DNA of 64,000 bases, taken from positions 90,822 through 154,821 of the forward strand of contig NZ_JAETXX010000010.1 of the NCBI RefSeq assembly GCF_021764745.1, given 5' to 3'. Below, in pieces: positions 16,690 through 27,430 of this stretch. A program made the position numbers and the translations under genes. Source of the stretch: Joostella atrarenae. Lineage in GTDB: Bacteria > Bacteroidota > Bacteroidia > Flavobacteriales > Flavobacteriaceae. How positions within the stretch are numbered: position 1 is the stretch's first letter; each line of letters begins with the position of its first letter. The notes below the pieces were generated by a model. The model had not been told where the DNA came from and searched no databases. It saw only the letters and a list, made by a program, of their open reading frames with translations.

Positions 16690-19137
16690 TTAATTTATCT
16701 TATAACATATTATAGAGTTTTTATCACCTACAGTAACCATTTCTAGTCTTTTGTCATTATCTATATCTGCCAAATCAATTGCTGAATCTCCATAAACAGG
16801 GAAGTTTTTTACAAGCGCAGCATTGCTGTCAAATAAATAAACTTTATGTGTCTGCTTATCGGTTACAGTAACGTAAATCTTGTCATTGATATAAAAAATC
16901 TTAGGCTTTGTGTAGATTCCAAAATCTAATGTTGCTTTATTGTCTTTAATGGTTAATATGTTATCAGAAATAGTAGCCAAGGTATTCGATGTAGCATCGA
17001 TTAGATGATTTTCTTTCAATCCTAATTCAATTTTATTTAACCCACCTTTTTGATCTACTTGAATTAAATCCCCTGAAGTGTTTGTAGTAGTAAATTTCTT
17101 GTCATATAAATAAACTTCATTTCCTGAAAAATCTATAGACCCACGGGTTCGGATTCTTAAATCTCCTGTGCGGTGAAGAATATCTAGTTTTCCGTCACTC
17201 TCTTGGAGGATAATATAATCTTTGTTTCCAATACGTATATGCTTCGGACTATTAATAATTGTGTTCTCCGTTTCGTCTAGAATAAAACCGGTTACAACCT
17301 TACCATAACGGTTGTGCATTTCTATTTTTTTACCCATAACAATAACAAAACGATAATCTTTGTTGTTGCTATAGTCAAAAACAGCTAAAGGTTGCGTTAT
17401 CGTATTTTTAAAATCGATAGGGAATGGAGATACTTCGTTTCCGTTCCTGTCTAAGATCACCATTTTGTCGGTTGTATTAAATGCTAATTGTAAACGTCCA
17501 TTTCTGTACAAATCTACTTGAGAGATTTCGCCTAAAATTTTACCATTTAATTCCTTTTTCCAAAGGACTTTACCATCTGTAGCGATTAAATAAAGATTGT
17601 TTTCAACATCTTGAACTACAATTTCCTTCTTTTTTGTGTAGTGATTTAAAACAAACTGGGGTTTTGTAGCGATTTCAGCATCTAAAGTAGTATTGTAAAC
17701 CTGCGTAATGATATTAGAGTTAACTGTAGAAGTATTTGCTTTTTTAAGTAACGCATGGAAATGAGCAAAATCCCCCTCGGCAATATATTGAAACGCAATA
17801 AATTTATAATCTTTAAAAGATTCTTTAGCAATAGTCTCTTTGAATTCTTCACTAAGTATCGCGTCATTCTCTTTTAACTTTTCTAAGTTACCAATAACTA
17901 ATATCGAAGATTCGTCTGCTAATTCATTCCGTAAATTCTTGTAAGAAGGCAGCTGCGAAAGTGTAGCGCTATTCTGATAGTTAGAAATGAGGTCTTCTAT
18001 TAAACTCATATCTTCAGTGAAGACATAGAAATCAGCTATTTTTGCAACATAATTTGTAGGAATTCCTTCAGTAATCTTTGAAAAGTGGGTTTTTATTAGG
18101 CTGTTTTCGTTTAATTTCCATATTGAATAGTCTCGGTATTTTTCTTCAGTAATTACAAATTTCTGCAACCGATCTTCAAAATCTATATTGTCACTTACTG
18201 TAAAAGCAAAAGCTTTTTCTTCTTGGAATCCCATTTCAATCATTTCTGTTGTCTTATGAAATAAGGAGTCTTTAGTTTGTGGAATTTTAGATTCATTCCC
18301 TTTTAATGCTGGGTAAGCCAAATAATAAGATGCGCTTAATGGGACAATTTCAGCAGCATAACTAGTTGCAGGTGTACTATTTTTAAATGTATTAAGAGTA
18401 TTGCTTATAGAGTCACTGGCAATAGCAATCCCATTTAATTTTATATAGTCTTGAGCAATATTTGAGTCGAAAGAAGTCCAGTCGTTAAATTCAGTGAGAT
18501 TATTAGCAAGGTCTTCAGATAACACATTATTAAAGAAACTTTTTCCTTTTTTGTGATTGATGAATAAATTGGCAGGAACATTTGTCTGTGCTACTTGGTA
18601 AAGTTTTTTTAGTTTAGGATTGGCTTCTAAATTTTCAGAATTTCTAATGAGGTTCTCAATAATCAATCTTGAGGAAGAACCCACAAAGTGATCTCCTAGA
18701 GAAGTGCTAAATAATTTTTTGTCAGCAATAGTAAGGACCTTAATATTTGCTCCTTCGTAGGAAATAGTTTTAATGTCTCTGCTTATTGTGGAGTCTATAT
18801 TAAATAGATCGTTATGATTTTTACTTATAAAAGTATAATCGAAAGCATCTTTTCCAACCTCATTGAAAGCTAGAATGGAAGGGCTTTTAGGATTTAAATA
18901 TTTTAAGGTTTTTAATAAGGTTGTTGAATTTTGATATGGACTACTCTTTTTCAATAGCTTGATAAAATCGTTATTAATCAATTCACTTCTGAAAGATTGG
19001 TAATCATTAATTTTTATTACAGCTGTAGCATTTCTTGGGGTATATGCAATTAAATCATCTGGAGTAATTGCGGTTTTTTGCTTGCATGATAAAAGCAAAA
19101 AAGATGATATAATAAGGAGTCCTATAAGTTGCTTCAT
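16690..19137 (-). CDS. Large lipoprotein with beta-propeller-like C-terminal half
   Basis: 815-residue lipoprotein (MKQLIGLLIISSFLLLSC, Cys18). The N-terminal part (about 30-450) has DUF3352-like character (APRNATAVIKI, long helices and strands). From about 480 on there are repeated WD/PQQ-like blades such as VVQDVENNLYLIATDGKVLWKKEL and LFDSNAALVKNFPVYGDSAIDLADIDNDKRLEMVTVGDKNSIICYKI, typical of a propeller ending in an FG-GAP-like blade. It should be an extracytoplasmic scaffold or binding protein. From memory, homologues in other flavobacteria are sometimes mislabelled ribonuclease HII because they sit beside rnhB. Here rnhB lies 11.5 kb away with SusCD genes and an IS between, suggesting insertion. 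A minus-strand TACTTTTG box lies at 19163-19156. Confidence 0.75.
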   Translation of the reverse strand: MKQLIGLLIISSFLLLSCKQKTAITPDDLIAYTPRNATAVIKINDYQSFRSELINNDFIKLLKKSSPYQNSTTLLKTLKYLNPKSPSILAFNEVGKDAFDYTFISKNHNDLFNIDSTISRDIKTISYEGANIKVLTIADKKLFSTSLGDHFVGSSSRLIIENLIRNSENLEANPKLKKLYQVAQTNVPANLFINHKKGKSFFNNVLSEDLANNLTEFNDWTSFDSNIAQDYIKLNGIAIASDSISNTLNTFKNSTPATSYAAEIVPLSASYYLAYPALKGNESKIPQTKDSLFHKTTEMIEMGFQEEKAFAFTVSDNIDFEDRLQKFVITEEKYRDYSIWKLNENSLIKTHFSKITEGIPTNYVAKIADFYVFTEDMSLIEDLISNYQNSATLSQLPSYKNLRNELADESSILVIGNLEKLKENDAILSEEFKETIAKESFKDYKFIAFQYIAEGDFAHFHALLKKANTSTVNSNIITQVYNTTLDAEIATKPQFVLNHYTKKKEIVVQDVENNLYLIATDGKVLWKKELNGKILGEISQVDLYRNGRLQLAFNTTDKMVILDRNGNEVSPFPIDFKNTITQPLAVFDYSNNKDYRFVIVMGKKIEMHNRYGKVVTGFILDETENTIINSPKHIRIGNKDYIILQESDGKLDILHRTGDLRIRTRGSIDFSGNEVYLYDKKFTTTNTSGDLIQVDQKGGLNKIELGLKENHLIDATSNTLATISDNILTIKDNKATLDFGIYTKPKIFYINDKIYVTVTDKQTHKVYLFDSNAALVKNFPVYGDSAIDLADIDNDKRLEMVTVGDKNSIICYKIN

Positions 19138-19155
19138 TGAATTGTTAATTTATAA

Positions 19156-19163
19156 CAAAAGTA
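19156..19163 (-). promoter_or_regulatory. -7 promoter element of the 815-residue lipoprotein gene
   Basis: TACTTTTG (minus strand) fits TAnnTTTG, 19 nt upstream of the ATG. Confidence 0.4.
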
Positions 19164-19361
19164 TAGTTTACAGGGTTAAAAAAATATAAAAGCAGTGAAT
19201 TTTAAGAATTTGTTGTGTTAAAGAATTTATAAAAATTATGTGTTAAATTAAGTTAAAATATAATTTAACAAGTTTTTTACTACATAAATATTTTTTTTCA
19301 CACATTTTGAGATTATATATTCTTCATTAAACGTAGTATTTTCTCTTATTTTTCTTTCTTT

Positions 19362-19740
19362 AATTAAGATATATTTATGATATTGCTAAACGCTAATTCA
19401 AATTAATTAAAATATGAGATCGAAGTTTACTTGGATACTAACGCTTTTTATGGCGTTAGTTTTACAATTCTCCTATGGACAGGAGAAAACAATTACGGGG
19501 GTCATTACAGATCAAGATGGTTTGCCTTTACCCGGAGCAAATATTACTGTTAAAGGTACGTCCACAGGTACCCAAACAGATTTTGATGGAAATTATTCAA
19601 TTTCTGCAGCTGTGGGGAAAGTATTAGTATATTCTTATGTAGGTCAACAAACCGAAGAAAGAACAGTTGGGGCTGCAAGTACTATTAACATATCGCTAGA
19701 GCAAGATGCCCAAGCTTTAGAGGAAGTAATAGTGTTAGGG
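19362..19740 (+). repeat. 5' module shared by the two susC genes, copy 1
   Basis: Leader (ATTAAGAT..TATTTATGATATT..., CAAATTAATTAAAATATGAG) and the first 110 codons of susC1 nearly match 24092-24472. Similarity falls off sharply after the carboxypeptidase-regulatory-like domain. Confidence 0.85.
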
Positions 19741-22467
19741 TACAGTAAAAAAGAAGCTTATGAGGTTACAGGATCTTCAGTTCAGGTTTCTGGAGAAGAA
19801 ATAGCAGAGATACAATTGCCATCTGTAGAGCAAGCTTTACAAGGTAAAGTTGCTGGGGTTCAAATATCAAATGCATCAGGTACACCTGGTTCAGTACAAG
19901 ATATAAGAATTCGTGGAGTTGGTTCTATCAATGCAAGTAATCAACCTTTATTTGTGATAGATGGAGTTCCTGTTATTAATGATGATTTATCAGGGAGTGA
20001 GAATGTAAGTACATTTAATCCTTTGGCATCTATTAATAGTCAGGATATTGCAAGTATGACTGTTTTAAAGGATGCATCAGCTACAGCAGCCTATGGGGCA
20101 AGAGGATCTAATGGGGTTATAGTAATTACAACAAAGTCAGGTTCTAATAAAGGAAAGACTTCATTTACATTTACTTCAAATGTTGGATTCCAAAACGATG
20201 CTTACAATAAAAGAGATGTATTAACTGGAGCACAGAGATTAGAGTTGTTAAATGAGTCTTTAGTAAATTCATATTCTGATTTTGGATTTACAGAGGATAA
20301 TGCTATTCAATTAGGAGTAGATTTTGGATTGCTTCCAGCTGCAACGTTAGATTATGATGGTACAGATTATGATTGGCCAGGGGAATTAAGTAGAAGAAAC
20401 CCTACAATTCAGAATTATAATTTTTCTGCATCTGGAGGAGATGAGATAAACACGTTTTATGCTTCCTTGGGTTATAATAAAACTGATGGTACCGTTATTG
20501 GAGCTGACTTTGAAAGGGTAAGTGGGGTTTTTAGATACAATAGAAAACTCACTGATAATGTTGATTTTTCTACATCTATGAATGTTTCTAATACTGTACA
20601 GAATCCTATTTTAGAGGGAGGGACTTTCTTTTCTAATCCTTTTATTACAAGAGTTTTGATGAACCCTTTTAATAACCCTTATAATGAGGATGGAAGTTAT
20701 AATACAGATCTACCATTTGGAAGTTTACCTAATGTGCTGTATGTATTAGATAATAACATTGCAAGAAATGAATTGACAAGAGCAATATCCAATACGAATG
20801 TAGATTGGAAGTTCACAGACAACTTAACTTTCTCTACAAGATTTGGGATGGACTTAGCTTTGTTAGATTATAAATCATATAGAAATAGAGTGGAAGGAGA
20901 TGCTGAGGATACAGGAGGAGATGTTACGGTGTCAAATGAGAAAAATTACAATTTTGTATTGCAGAACTCTTTAAATTATAATTTTAAATTAGGGGAGAAG
21001 AATAATTTTGATGTTACTGGTTTATTTGAGTATCAAAAAAATCAAAATTCATATTTAGGAGGTTTTGGAGAAAACTTCCCAGTAGATGGATTGACAAATT
21101 TAGAATCAGCAGGTTCTAACTTTGATGCGGATTCTTACTTTACAGACTGGTATAATGTTTCTTATTTAGGTCTATTGAGCTATAATTATGATGGTAGGTA
21201 TGTTGTAGATGCTACATACAGACGTGAAGGATCAAGTAGGTTTGCAGAAGGAGAACGTTACGGTGATTTTGGTTCTGTTGGAGCTGCTTGGAATATCCAT
21301 AGAGAGGCTTTTATGAGTGGAAGTTTGTTTAATGAGCTTAAGGTAAGAGGTTCGTATGGTATCACGGGTAATAACTCAATTGATGAGAATCAGTACCAAG
21401 CATTACTTGCTTATTCTGCAGATTATGCAGGTAGTGGAGCAGGTTTTCCTTCTCAATTTGGAAACCCAGCATTAACATGGGAAAAAGGAGCAACTTATGA
21501 TGTAGGTTTAGATTTTGGGATTGCTAATAATAGAGTATCAGGATCATTTGCATATTATAACCGTAGAACATACGATTTACTTCAAGATGTTCCATTATCT
21601 TTTACAACTGGGTTTGCATCACAGCAACAGAATGTTGGAGAAATGGTTAATAAAGGATTTGAGGTGCAGTTAAGTGCAGACATAATTAGAACAGATAACT
21701 TCAGATGGAATATATCTGGAAACGTAGGAACAGTAGATAATGAAGTAACGGAGTTAGCTCAAGATGCAAATGGAGTTGATATTAACCCTTCAGCAGGTAG
21801 TTCTTATACAACTACAGAGGTAGGACTTCCTTTACGATCTTGGTATATGAGAACATGGGCAGGTGTTAACACGGAAACAGGAGCTCCAGAATGGTACATA
21901 AATGGTGTTGATGGAGAAACTACTTCAAATTATAATGAGGCAGAACGTGTAAATCAAGGTTCAGCTATTCCTAAATATACAGCAGGTTTATCAACTAAAG
22001 TTGAGTACAAGGGATTCTTTTTTAATGTTGATTTGTATGCAGCTGGTGGACATAAAATTTATGAGCAGTATGCACAGTTTTATATGAGAACTAACAGTTT
22101 TACGTTGGGGACTTATAATGGAGCGGCTGAGTTAATGGATAGATGGCAGCAGCCAGGAGATGTTACAGATGTTCCTAAATTAGCATATGGTTCGTCAGAT
22201 AATTTCCAAGCAACTAGTTCTAGACATTTATTTGATGGAGATTTTATCCGTTTAAGAAATGTAGCTTTAGGGTATAACTTACCATCAAGATATGTAGATA
22301 GGGTAGGATTAGATGGTCTTACATTTACTTTACGAGGGACTAATGTTGGTACATGGGTTAAGGATGATGGCTTGCTGTTAGATCCTGAAGTTCGTGCTGA
22401 TGGATTTACAAGATTGACAACACCTCCAACTGAATCTTATACATTGGGAGTAACTTTAAAATTTTAA
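19414..22467 (+). CDS. SusC/RagA family TonB-dependent receptor 1
   Basis: 1017-residue outer-membrane TonB-dependent transporter of the SusC type. Signal peptide MRSKFTWILTLFMALVLQFSYGQ. Residues about 25-105 form a carboxypeptidase-regulatory-like domain (ITGVITDQDGLPLPGANITV...DFDGNYSI). The plug is at about 115-235 (LQGKVAGVQI, RIRGVGSIN, FVIDGVPV, VLKDASATAAYGARGSNGVIVITTK), followed by a 22-strand-type barrel that ends in the terminal phenylalanine signature (LGVTLKF). It imports a polymer-derived oligomer, normally glycan or peptide, with its lipoprotein partner encoded 3 nt downstream. No hydrolase, sensor or sigma/anti-sigma pair adjoins, so the substrate cannot be predicted. Confidence 0.95.
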   Translation: MRSKFTWILTLFMALVLQFSYGQEKTITGVITDQDGLPLPGANITVKGTSTGTQTDFDGNYSISAAVGKVLVYSYVGQQTEERTVGAASTINISLEQDAQALEEVIVLGYSKKEAYEVTGSSVQVSGEEIAEIQLPSVEQALQGKVAGVQISNASGTPGSVQDIRIRGVGSINASNQPLFVIDGVPVINDDLSGSENVSTFNPLASINSQDIASMTVLKDASATAAYGARGSNGVIVITTKSGSNKGKTSFTFTSNVGFQNDAYNKRDVLTGAQRLELLNESLVNSYSDFGFTEDNAIQLGVDFGLLPAATLDYDGTDYDWPGELSRRNPTIQNYNFSASGGDEINTFYASLGYNKTDGTVIGADFERVSGVFRYNRKLTDNVDFSTSMNVSNTVQNPILEGGTFFSNPFITRVLMNPFNNPYNEDGSYNTDLPFGSLPNVLYVLDNNIARNELTRAISNTNVDWKFTDNLTFSTRFGMDLALLDYKSYRNRVEGDAEDTGGDVTVSNEKNYNFVLQNSLNYNFKLGEKNNFDVTGLFEYQKNQNSYLGGFGENFPVDGLTNLESAGSNFDADSYFTDWYNVSYLGLLSYNYDGRYVVDATYRREGSSRFAEGERYGDFGSVGAAWNIHREAFMSGSLFNELKVRGSYGITGNNSIDENQYQALLAYSADYAGSGAGFPSQFGNPALTWEKGATYDVGLDFGIANNRVSGSFAYYNRRTYDLLQDVPLSFTTGFASQQQNVGEMVNKGFEVQLSADIIRTDNFRWNISGNVGTVDNEVTELAQDANGVDINPSAGSSYTTTEVGLPLRSWYMRTWAGVNTETGAPEWYINGVDGETTSNYNEAERVNQGSAIPKYTAGLSTKVEYKGFFFNVDLYAAGGHKIYEQYAQFYMRTNSFTLGTYNGAAELMDRWQQPGDVTDVPKLAYGSSDNFQATSSRHLFDGDFIRLRNVALGYNLPSRYVDRVGLDGLTFTLRGTNVGTWVKDDGLLLDPEVRADGFTRLTTPPTESYTLGVTLKF

Positions 22468-22470
22468 AAA

Positions 22471-23868
22471 ATGAAAAGAAATATATATAAAATCACATTA
22501 TGTTTAATGCTAAGTTTCTTGGCATTCTCATGTACAGAAGAAGATCTAGACCCTACATTGTCTCAAAATAAAGATATAGAGACTAATATAACATCTGTAG
22601 GAGATTTAGAAGCGTTACTCAAAGGCGCTTACAATAGAATGTCTATCTCAACATATTATGGCAGAGATGTTATAATATTTGATGAAGTTCGCTCTGATAA
22701 CGCCTATTCAAATGCTAATTCAAATAGATTTGTGAATGTAGCAGAAATGAATTTAACAATAGAAGCAGCATATGCTTCAGATACTTGGCAACAGATATAT
22801 GCTACAATTGCTTCTGCTAATATAATTATTGGAGCAGAGGTGTCTTCAGATGATGCTGCAGAGCAACAAATGATTAACCATATTACTGGTCAAGCCTATG
22901 CTATTAGAGCATTGGCACATTTTGACTTACTTACTTTATATGGTCAGCAAAATGTTGATGGGGGTGATATGAGTTCTCTAGGAGTACCTTATGTAGTTAC
23001 TTTTAAGGATGGTGAAAATCTTTTTCCTCCAAGAAACTCTGTGCAAGAGGTAAAGGATTTGGCAGTTTCAGATCTTGAAACCGCTAATAGTCTAATGTCT
23101 GTAGCACTTAATGATCCAGGGAAGCAATATATTACAACGTATGCTGTTGATGGTATTATGGCAAGAATTGGGTTATATTTTGAAGACTGGGATTTAGCAG
23201 AGAGTGCTGCTGGAAGAGTTGTAATGTCTTCAAAATTTGAAGTTGCTGCAAAAGATGATTTTATAGGAACTTTTAATGTAGATTCAGCACCAAATTCAGT
23301 TTTTGAGATAGCAAATTCAGATGTAGATAATCAGGGAATAGATGGTTTGGCTAACATTTATCAAGATACTAATTATGGAGATATAGCTGTATTGGAAGAT
23401 TTGGTTAATATATATGAAACTGGAGACGTGAGAGGTCTTGGTGGAATTATTACTGAAGATGGAGACGGAGCATACAGAAATACGGGTAAATATCCTAGTA
23501 TTGGTGTTTTTGAAGATAATGTTTCGATTATCCGTTATGAAGAAGTTGTTCTAATTTATGCGGAAGCATTATTAGAAAATGGTAGTTCAGAAGCTTTGAC
23601 ATATTTGAATATGATTCCTGAGAATAGAGGAGCAACTGCATATACTGCTGCAACTAAAGAGAATATATTATTAGAGCGTAGAAAGGAACTAGCTTTTGAA
23701 GGATTTAGATTTGATGATTTAGCTAGAACAGGAAGTGATATTCCTCTAGTAGACCCTATTTTACAAACACATGGAGGTCCTTCTTATGGTTCTTATAATT
23801 ATGCATTTCCAATACCTTCTGCTGAAGTTTTAGCAAATTCAAATATTGTTCAAAATACTGGATATTAA
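22471..23868 (+). CDS. SusD/RagB family nutrient-binding lipoprotein 1
   Basis: 465-residue surface lipoprotein with signal MKRNIYKITLCLMLSFLAFSC (Cys21). SusD features: TPR-like helices with ITGQAYAIRALAHFDLLTLYGQ, PRNSVQEVKDLAVSDLETA, RYEEVVLIYAEALLENG and the C-terminal RRKELAFEGFRFDDLARTG...YAFPIPSAEVLANSNIVQN. It forms a lid on the preceding SusC receptor and captures substrate at the cell surface. The short length (465 against about 500-550) is within the family range. The operon ends at a strong terminator (23902-23928). Confidence 0.95.
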   Translation: MKRNIYKITLCLMLSFLAFSCTEEDLDPTLSQNKDIETNITSVGDLEALLKGAYNRMSISTYYGRDVIIFDEVRSDNAYSNANSNRFVNVAEMNLTIEAAYASDTWQQIYATIASANIIIGAEVSSDDAAEQQMINHITGQAYAIRALAHFDLLTLYGQQNVDGGDMSSLGVPYVVTFKDGENLFPPRNSVQEVKDLAVSDLETANSLMSVALNDPGKQYITTYAVDGIMARIGLYFEDWDLAESAAGRVVMSSKFEVAAKDDFIGTFNVDSAPNSVFEIANSDVDNQGIDGLANIYQDTNYGDIAVLEDLVNIYETGDVRGLGGIITEDGDGAYRNTGKYPSIGVFEDNVSIIRYEEVVLIYAEALLENGSSEALTYLNMIPENRGATAYTAATKENILLERRKELAFEGFRFDDLARTGSDIPLVDPILQTHGGPSYGSYNYAFPIPSAEVLANSNIVQNTGY

Positions 23869-23901
23869 TTATAGAAAAAATTTAATTAATTGAAAAGTTT
23901 T

Positions 23902-23928
23902 AAAACCCGCTATCTGGCGGGTTTTTTT
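23902..23928 (+). terminator. Terminator of first SusCD operon
   Basis: 9-bp stem AAAACCCGC / GCGGGTTTT, loop TATCTG, followed by a T-run. Confidence 0.9.
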
Positions 23929-24091
23929 ATGATAATATTTAGAAATAGCCTTGTTATACTACCTGTAATTATTGACAATATTGAATCATTATTAATTTAA
24001 CATGAAATAAGGTATTTAACTCGAAAGAAAAGTATACTCGCAAGTAAGTTTAAGACTACAATATTCTATATTTTATAGAAAAAATAACTTA

Positions 24092-24472
24092 TATTAAGAT
24101 TTATTTATGATATTAGCGATACGCTAAATTCAAATTAATTAAAATATGAGATCTAAATTTACTTGGATGCTAACACTTTTTATGTTGTTAGTTTTACAAT
24201 TCTCCTATGGACAGGAGAAAACAATTACGGGGGTCATTACAGATCAAGATGGTTTGCCACTACCCGGAGCAAATGTGACTGTTAAAGGTACGACCACAGG
24301 TACCCAAACAGATTTTGATGGGAATTATTCAATTTCTACAACTGTGGGGAAAGTCTTAGTGTTTTCTTACTTAGGTCAACAAACCGAAAAAAGAACAGTT
24401 GGGGCTGCAAGTACCATTAATATAATACTTAAGCAAGACGCACAAGCTTTAGATGAAGTTGTTGTAATAGGT
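24092..24472 (+). repeat. 5' module shared by the two susC genes, copy 2
   Basis: Near-identical partner of 19362-19740, covering the leader, signal peptide and regulatory-like domain of susC2. Confidence 0.85.
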
Positions 24473-27418
24473 TATGGAACAACTACAAAAGAAGCCTTTG
24501 CAGGTACTGCAACTACTATTAGTGCTGAAAGTATTGAATTAAAAAATTATTCTAATGTTTCACAGTCTTTAGCAGGAGAGGCCGCGGGTGTTAATGTAAT
24601 TAATACATCAGGACAACCTGGTTCTTCCTCTACAGTTCGTATTCGTGGTTTTGGATCTATAAATGGAAATAGAGCTCCTCTTTATGTAGTTGACGGTGTG
24701 CCTTTAACAACCAGTTCAATTGATGCTGATGGGGAAAGAACAGAAACAGCAAGTTTAAATGCAATAAACCCTAACGATATTCAAAGTACAACAATATTGA
24801 AAGATGCTACAGCTACTGCTATCTATGGATCTCGTGGTGCAAATGGTGTTATCTTAATTACAACTAAATCTGGTTCTTCTCAAAAAGAGTATATTGAAGT
24901 TGATGTTAAAACTGGTATTAATACTCAGCTATTACCAAGGTATGATGTGATTACTTCTCCTGAAGAATCTATAGGTCTTATTTGGGAAGCTAAAGTAAAT
25001 AGAGAAAGACTAAGTGGTAACACTGATCCGATAGGAACAGTAAATAATCTTTTATTTGGAACTTCTGCAAATAGTTATTTAGCTCCTGGTTATAACATGT
25101 GGAATGTTAATAACGGAGCAGAATTGATAGACCCTAACACAGGTCAAGTGCGACCTGGCGTTACAAGAAGATACACGCCAGAGCGCTATGAAGACCTCTC
25201 ATTTAATTCAGCTTACAGGACAGAAGCTAATTTAAGAATGGCTGGAGGTAATGATAAGAACAGATATTTTGTTTCTGCCGGCTACCTTGATGATGATGGT
25301 TACGCTATAAATACTGGATATAAAAGATATACTTCTCGTATTAATGTAGACTCTAATCTCAAAGATTGGCTAAAAGTAAAAGCTAATTTAGGATATACAT
25401 ATTCTAAGAGTCTTAATAATGGTCAAACAGATGGTGCTGAAAACCTTTTTGAATTCGCGGATAAAATGAATCCGATATATCCTGTTTTTTTAAGGGATGA
25501 TAATTATCAATTAGTCCCAGATCCTATTTTTGGCGGTAATCAATATGATTATGGTTCTAATTCTGGATATAGAGCTCGACCAAATTCGAATAACTTGAAT
25601 CCAATAGCATCAGCTATATATGATTATAATGCAACAGAAAGAAATGAAGTTATTGGTAGTTTTAATGCAACAATAAATATCGTAGAAGGGCTTACCTTTG
25701 AAACTACTTTCGGAATGCAGTACTCTAATAATGTATTCAAATCAGTAGGAAATCAATTTTATGGAGTTTCAACTTCCAATGAAGGTGATTTGTTTGAAAG
25801 AGGAACAGAAACAGTAACTACAAACTTTTTACAGTTATTGCGTTACAGTAAAGATTTTGGAAATCACTCTTTTGAAATATTAGGAGCACATGAAAGTAAT
25901 GATTTTCAGGAATCTTCAAATTCTGCTTTCAAAGCTAAAGCAATTATACCACAGGGACGTGTTCTAGACAACTATATTGTTAATTTACAGCAACCAACAG
26001 GATTCGAACAAGGAAGAACCTTAGAGTCTTATTTTGGACAATTGAATTATAATTTTAATAGGAAGTACTATTTAACAGCGTCAATTCGTAGAGATGGGTC
26101 GTCAAGGTTCGCCAATAATAAATGGGATACTTTTGGTTCTATAGGAGGTGCTTGGGTAATTTCTAATGAGGATTTTTTACTAGATAGTAATACTTTTCGT
26201 TTTTTGAAGCTTAAGGCTTCTTACGGAAAGACAGGTGATGAAGGAGGAATTGGATTTTATGAGGGGATTAATACATTTGGAGTTACAAATGTAGGTGGAG
26301 AATTCGCAGTATCTCCAGAAGTTTTTGCTAATCCAGAATTAACATGGGAAACCTCAAATCAATATCAAGTAGGTGTAGAATTTAGTCTAGGTAAATTTTT
26401 AGATGCAACGATAGACTATTATGTAAAAGATACTGATAACCTTATCTTTACTAGAAGAATCTCTCCTTCTTCAGGAGTAGCAACAGTTACTGTAAATGAC
26501 GGAGTACTTCGAAATAGTGGACTTGAGTTTGATCTTACTGGGCATATTGTAAATTCAACAGATTTCACATTAGATCTATCTGTTAACGGAGCTGTTTATG
26601 ATAATGAAATACGAACCATGCCAATTGATCCGGAAACAGGGGAACCTGCTGTATTTCAAAATATTGCATTTTATGGTTATTCTAAAGGAAGCTCTATCTA
26701 TGATTTTTACATGAGGGAATATGCAGGAGTAGATCCTGAAGATGGGTATCCAACTTGGAATGTGTATTATGATGACCTAAATAGTAACGGGACCTTAGAT
26801 AGTGGTGAAGGTATTTCAGAATTGTATCCATACGTTCAAGCAAACCCTGATGCGGATATACAAAGCGATACGACGAAGACTTATTCAGAAGCTACAGAAA
26901 AATATGTTGATAAATCAGGAATTCCTGATTTAGCTGGAGCTTTTAGATTAAATGCTAGATATAAAAACTTTAATCTTTCAACACAATTCACTTATTCAAT
27001 AGGTGGATGGGGATATGATAGTCAATATGCTGAATTAATGCATGATAATAATGGAGGTATTACAGCTCAAAATAGACATACAGATGTTCGTAATAGATGG
27101 AGAGAACCAGGAGATATTACTTCTGTACCAATTATAGCGGATAGGGTTATTACAAATGTAAATTCACAATCAACAAGATTTTTAACCAAAACAGATTTTA
27201 TAGCGCTTAATAATATTGTTTTAGGATATACATTTAGTAGTGAGCAGCTTGATAATATAGGACTTGCAGGACTTAACTTGTATGTTTCTGGAGATAACTT
27301 GTATTTCAATGGAGCTAGAGATGGATTTAATCCTACAACTAGTGAGAATGGTAATTCTGACAGAGGTCTTTATGCACCTCTAACTACATTTACTTTTGGT
27401 GTAAGAGCAAAATTTTAA
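24146..27418 (+). CDS. SusC/RagA family TonB-dependent receptor 2
   Basis: 1090-residue SusC-type receptor. The signal peptide and regulatory-like domain (residues 1-105) are almost the same as in the first receptor, while plug and barrel are clearly different: LAGEAAGVNVINTSGQPGS, FGSINGNRAPLYVVDGVPL, ILKDATATAIYGSRGANGVILITTK. So the two transport different ligands or variants. The barrel ends in FGVRAKF. The partner SusD starts 12 nt downstream. The second halves of the two receptors share only family-level similarity, which suggests recombination or selection on the 5' module rather than simple gene duplication. Confidence 0.95.
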   Translation: MRSKFTWMLTLFMLLVLQFSYGQEKTITGVITDQDGLPLPGANVTVKGTTTGTQTDFDGNYSISTTVGKVLVFSYLGQQTEKRTVGAASTINIILKQDAQALDEVVVIGYGTTTKEAFAGTATTISAESIELKNYSNVSQSLAGEAAGVNVINTSGQPGSSSTVRIRGFGSINGNRAPLYVVDGVPLTTSSIDADGERTETASLNAINPNDIQSTTILKDATATAIYGSRGANGVILITTKSGSSQKEYIEVDVKTGINTQLLPRYDVITSPEESIGLIWEAKVNRERLSGNTDPIGTVNNLLFGTSANSYLAPGYNMWNVNNGAELIDPNTGQVRPGVTRRYTPERYEDLSFNSAYRTEANLRMAGGNDKNRYFVSAGYLDDDGYAINTGYKRYTSRINVDSNLKDWLKVKANLGYTYSKSLNNGQTDGAENLFEFADKMNPIYPVFLRDDNYQLVPDPIFGGNQYDYGSNSGYRARPNSNNLNPIASAIYDYNATERNEVIGSFNATINIVEGLTFETTFGMQYSNNVFKSVGNQFYGVSTSNEGDLFERGTETVTTNFLQLLRYSKDFGNHSFEILGAHESNDFQESSNSAFKAKAIIPQGRVLDNYIVNLQQPTGFEQGRTLESYFGQLNYNFNRKYYLTASIRRDGSSRFANNKWDTFGSIGGAWVISNEDFLLDSNTFRFLKLKASYGKTGDEGGIGFYEGINTFGVTNVGGEFAVSPEVFANPELTWETSNQYQVGVEFSLGKFLDATIDYYVKDTDNLIFTRRISPSSGVATVTVNDGVLRNSGLEFDLTGHIVNSTDFTLDLSVNGAVYDNEIRTMPIDPETGEPAVFQNIAFYGYSKGSSIYDFYMREYAGVDPEDGYPTWNVYYDDLNSNGTLDSGEGISELYPYVQANPDADIQSDTTKTYSEATEKYVDKSGIPDLAGAFRLNARYKNFNLSTQFTYSIGGWGYDSQYAELMHDNNGGITAQNRHTDVRNRWREPGDITSVPIIADRVITNVNSQSTRFLTKTDFIALNNIVLGYTFSSEQLDNIGLAGLNLYVSGDNLYFNGARDGFNPTTSENGNSDRGLYAPLTTFTFGVRAKF

Positions 27419-27430
27419 AAAAAATATAGG

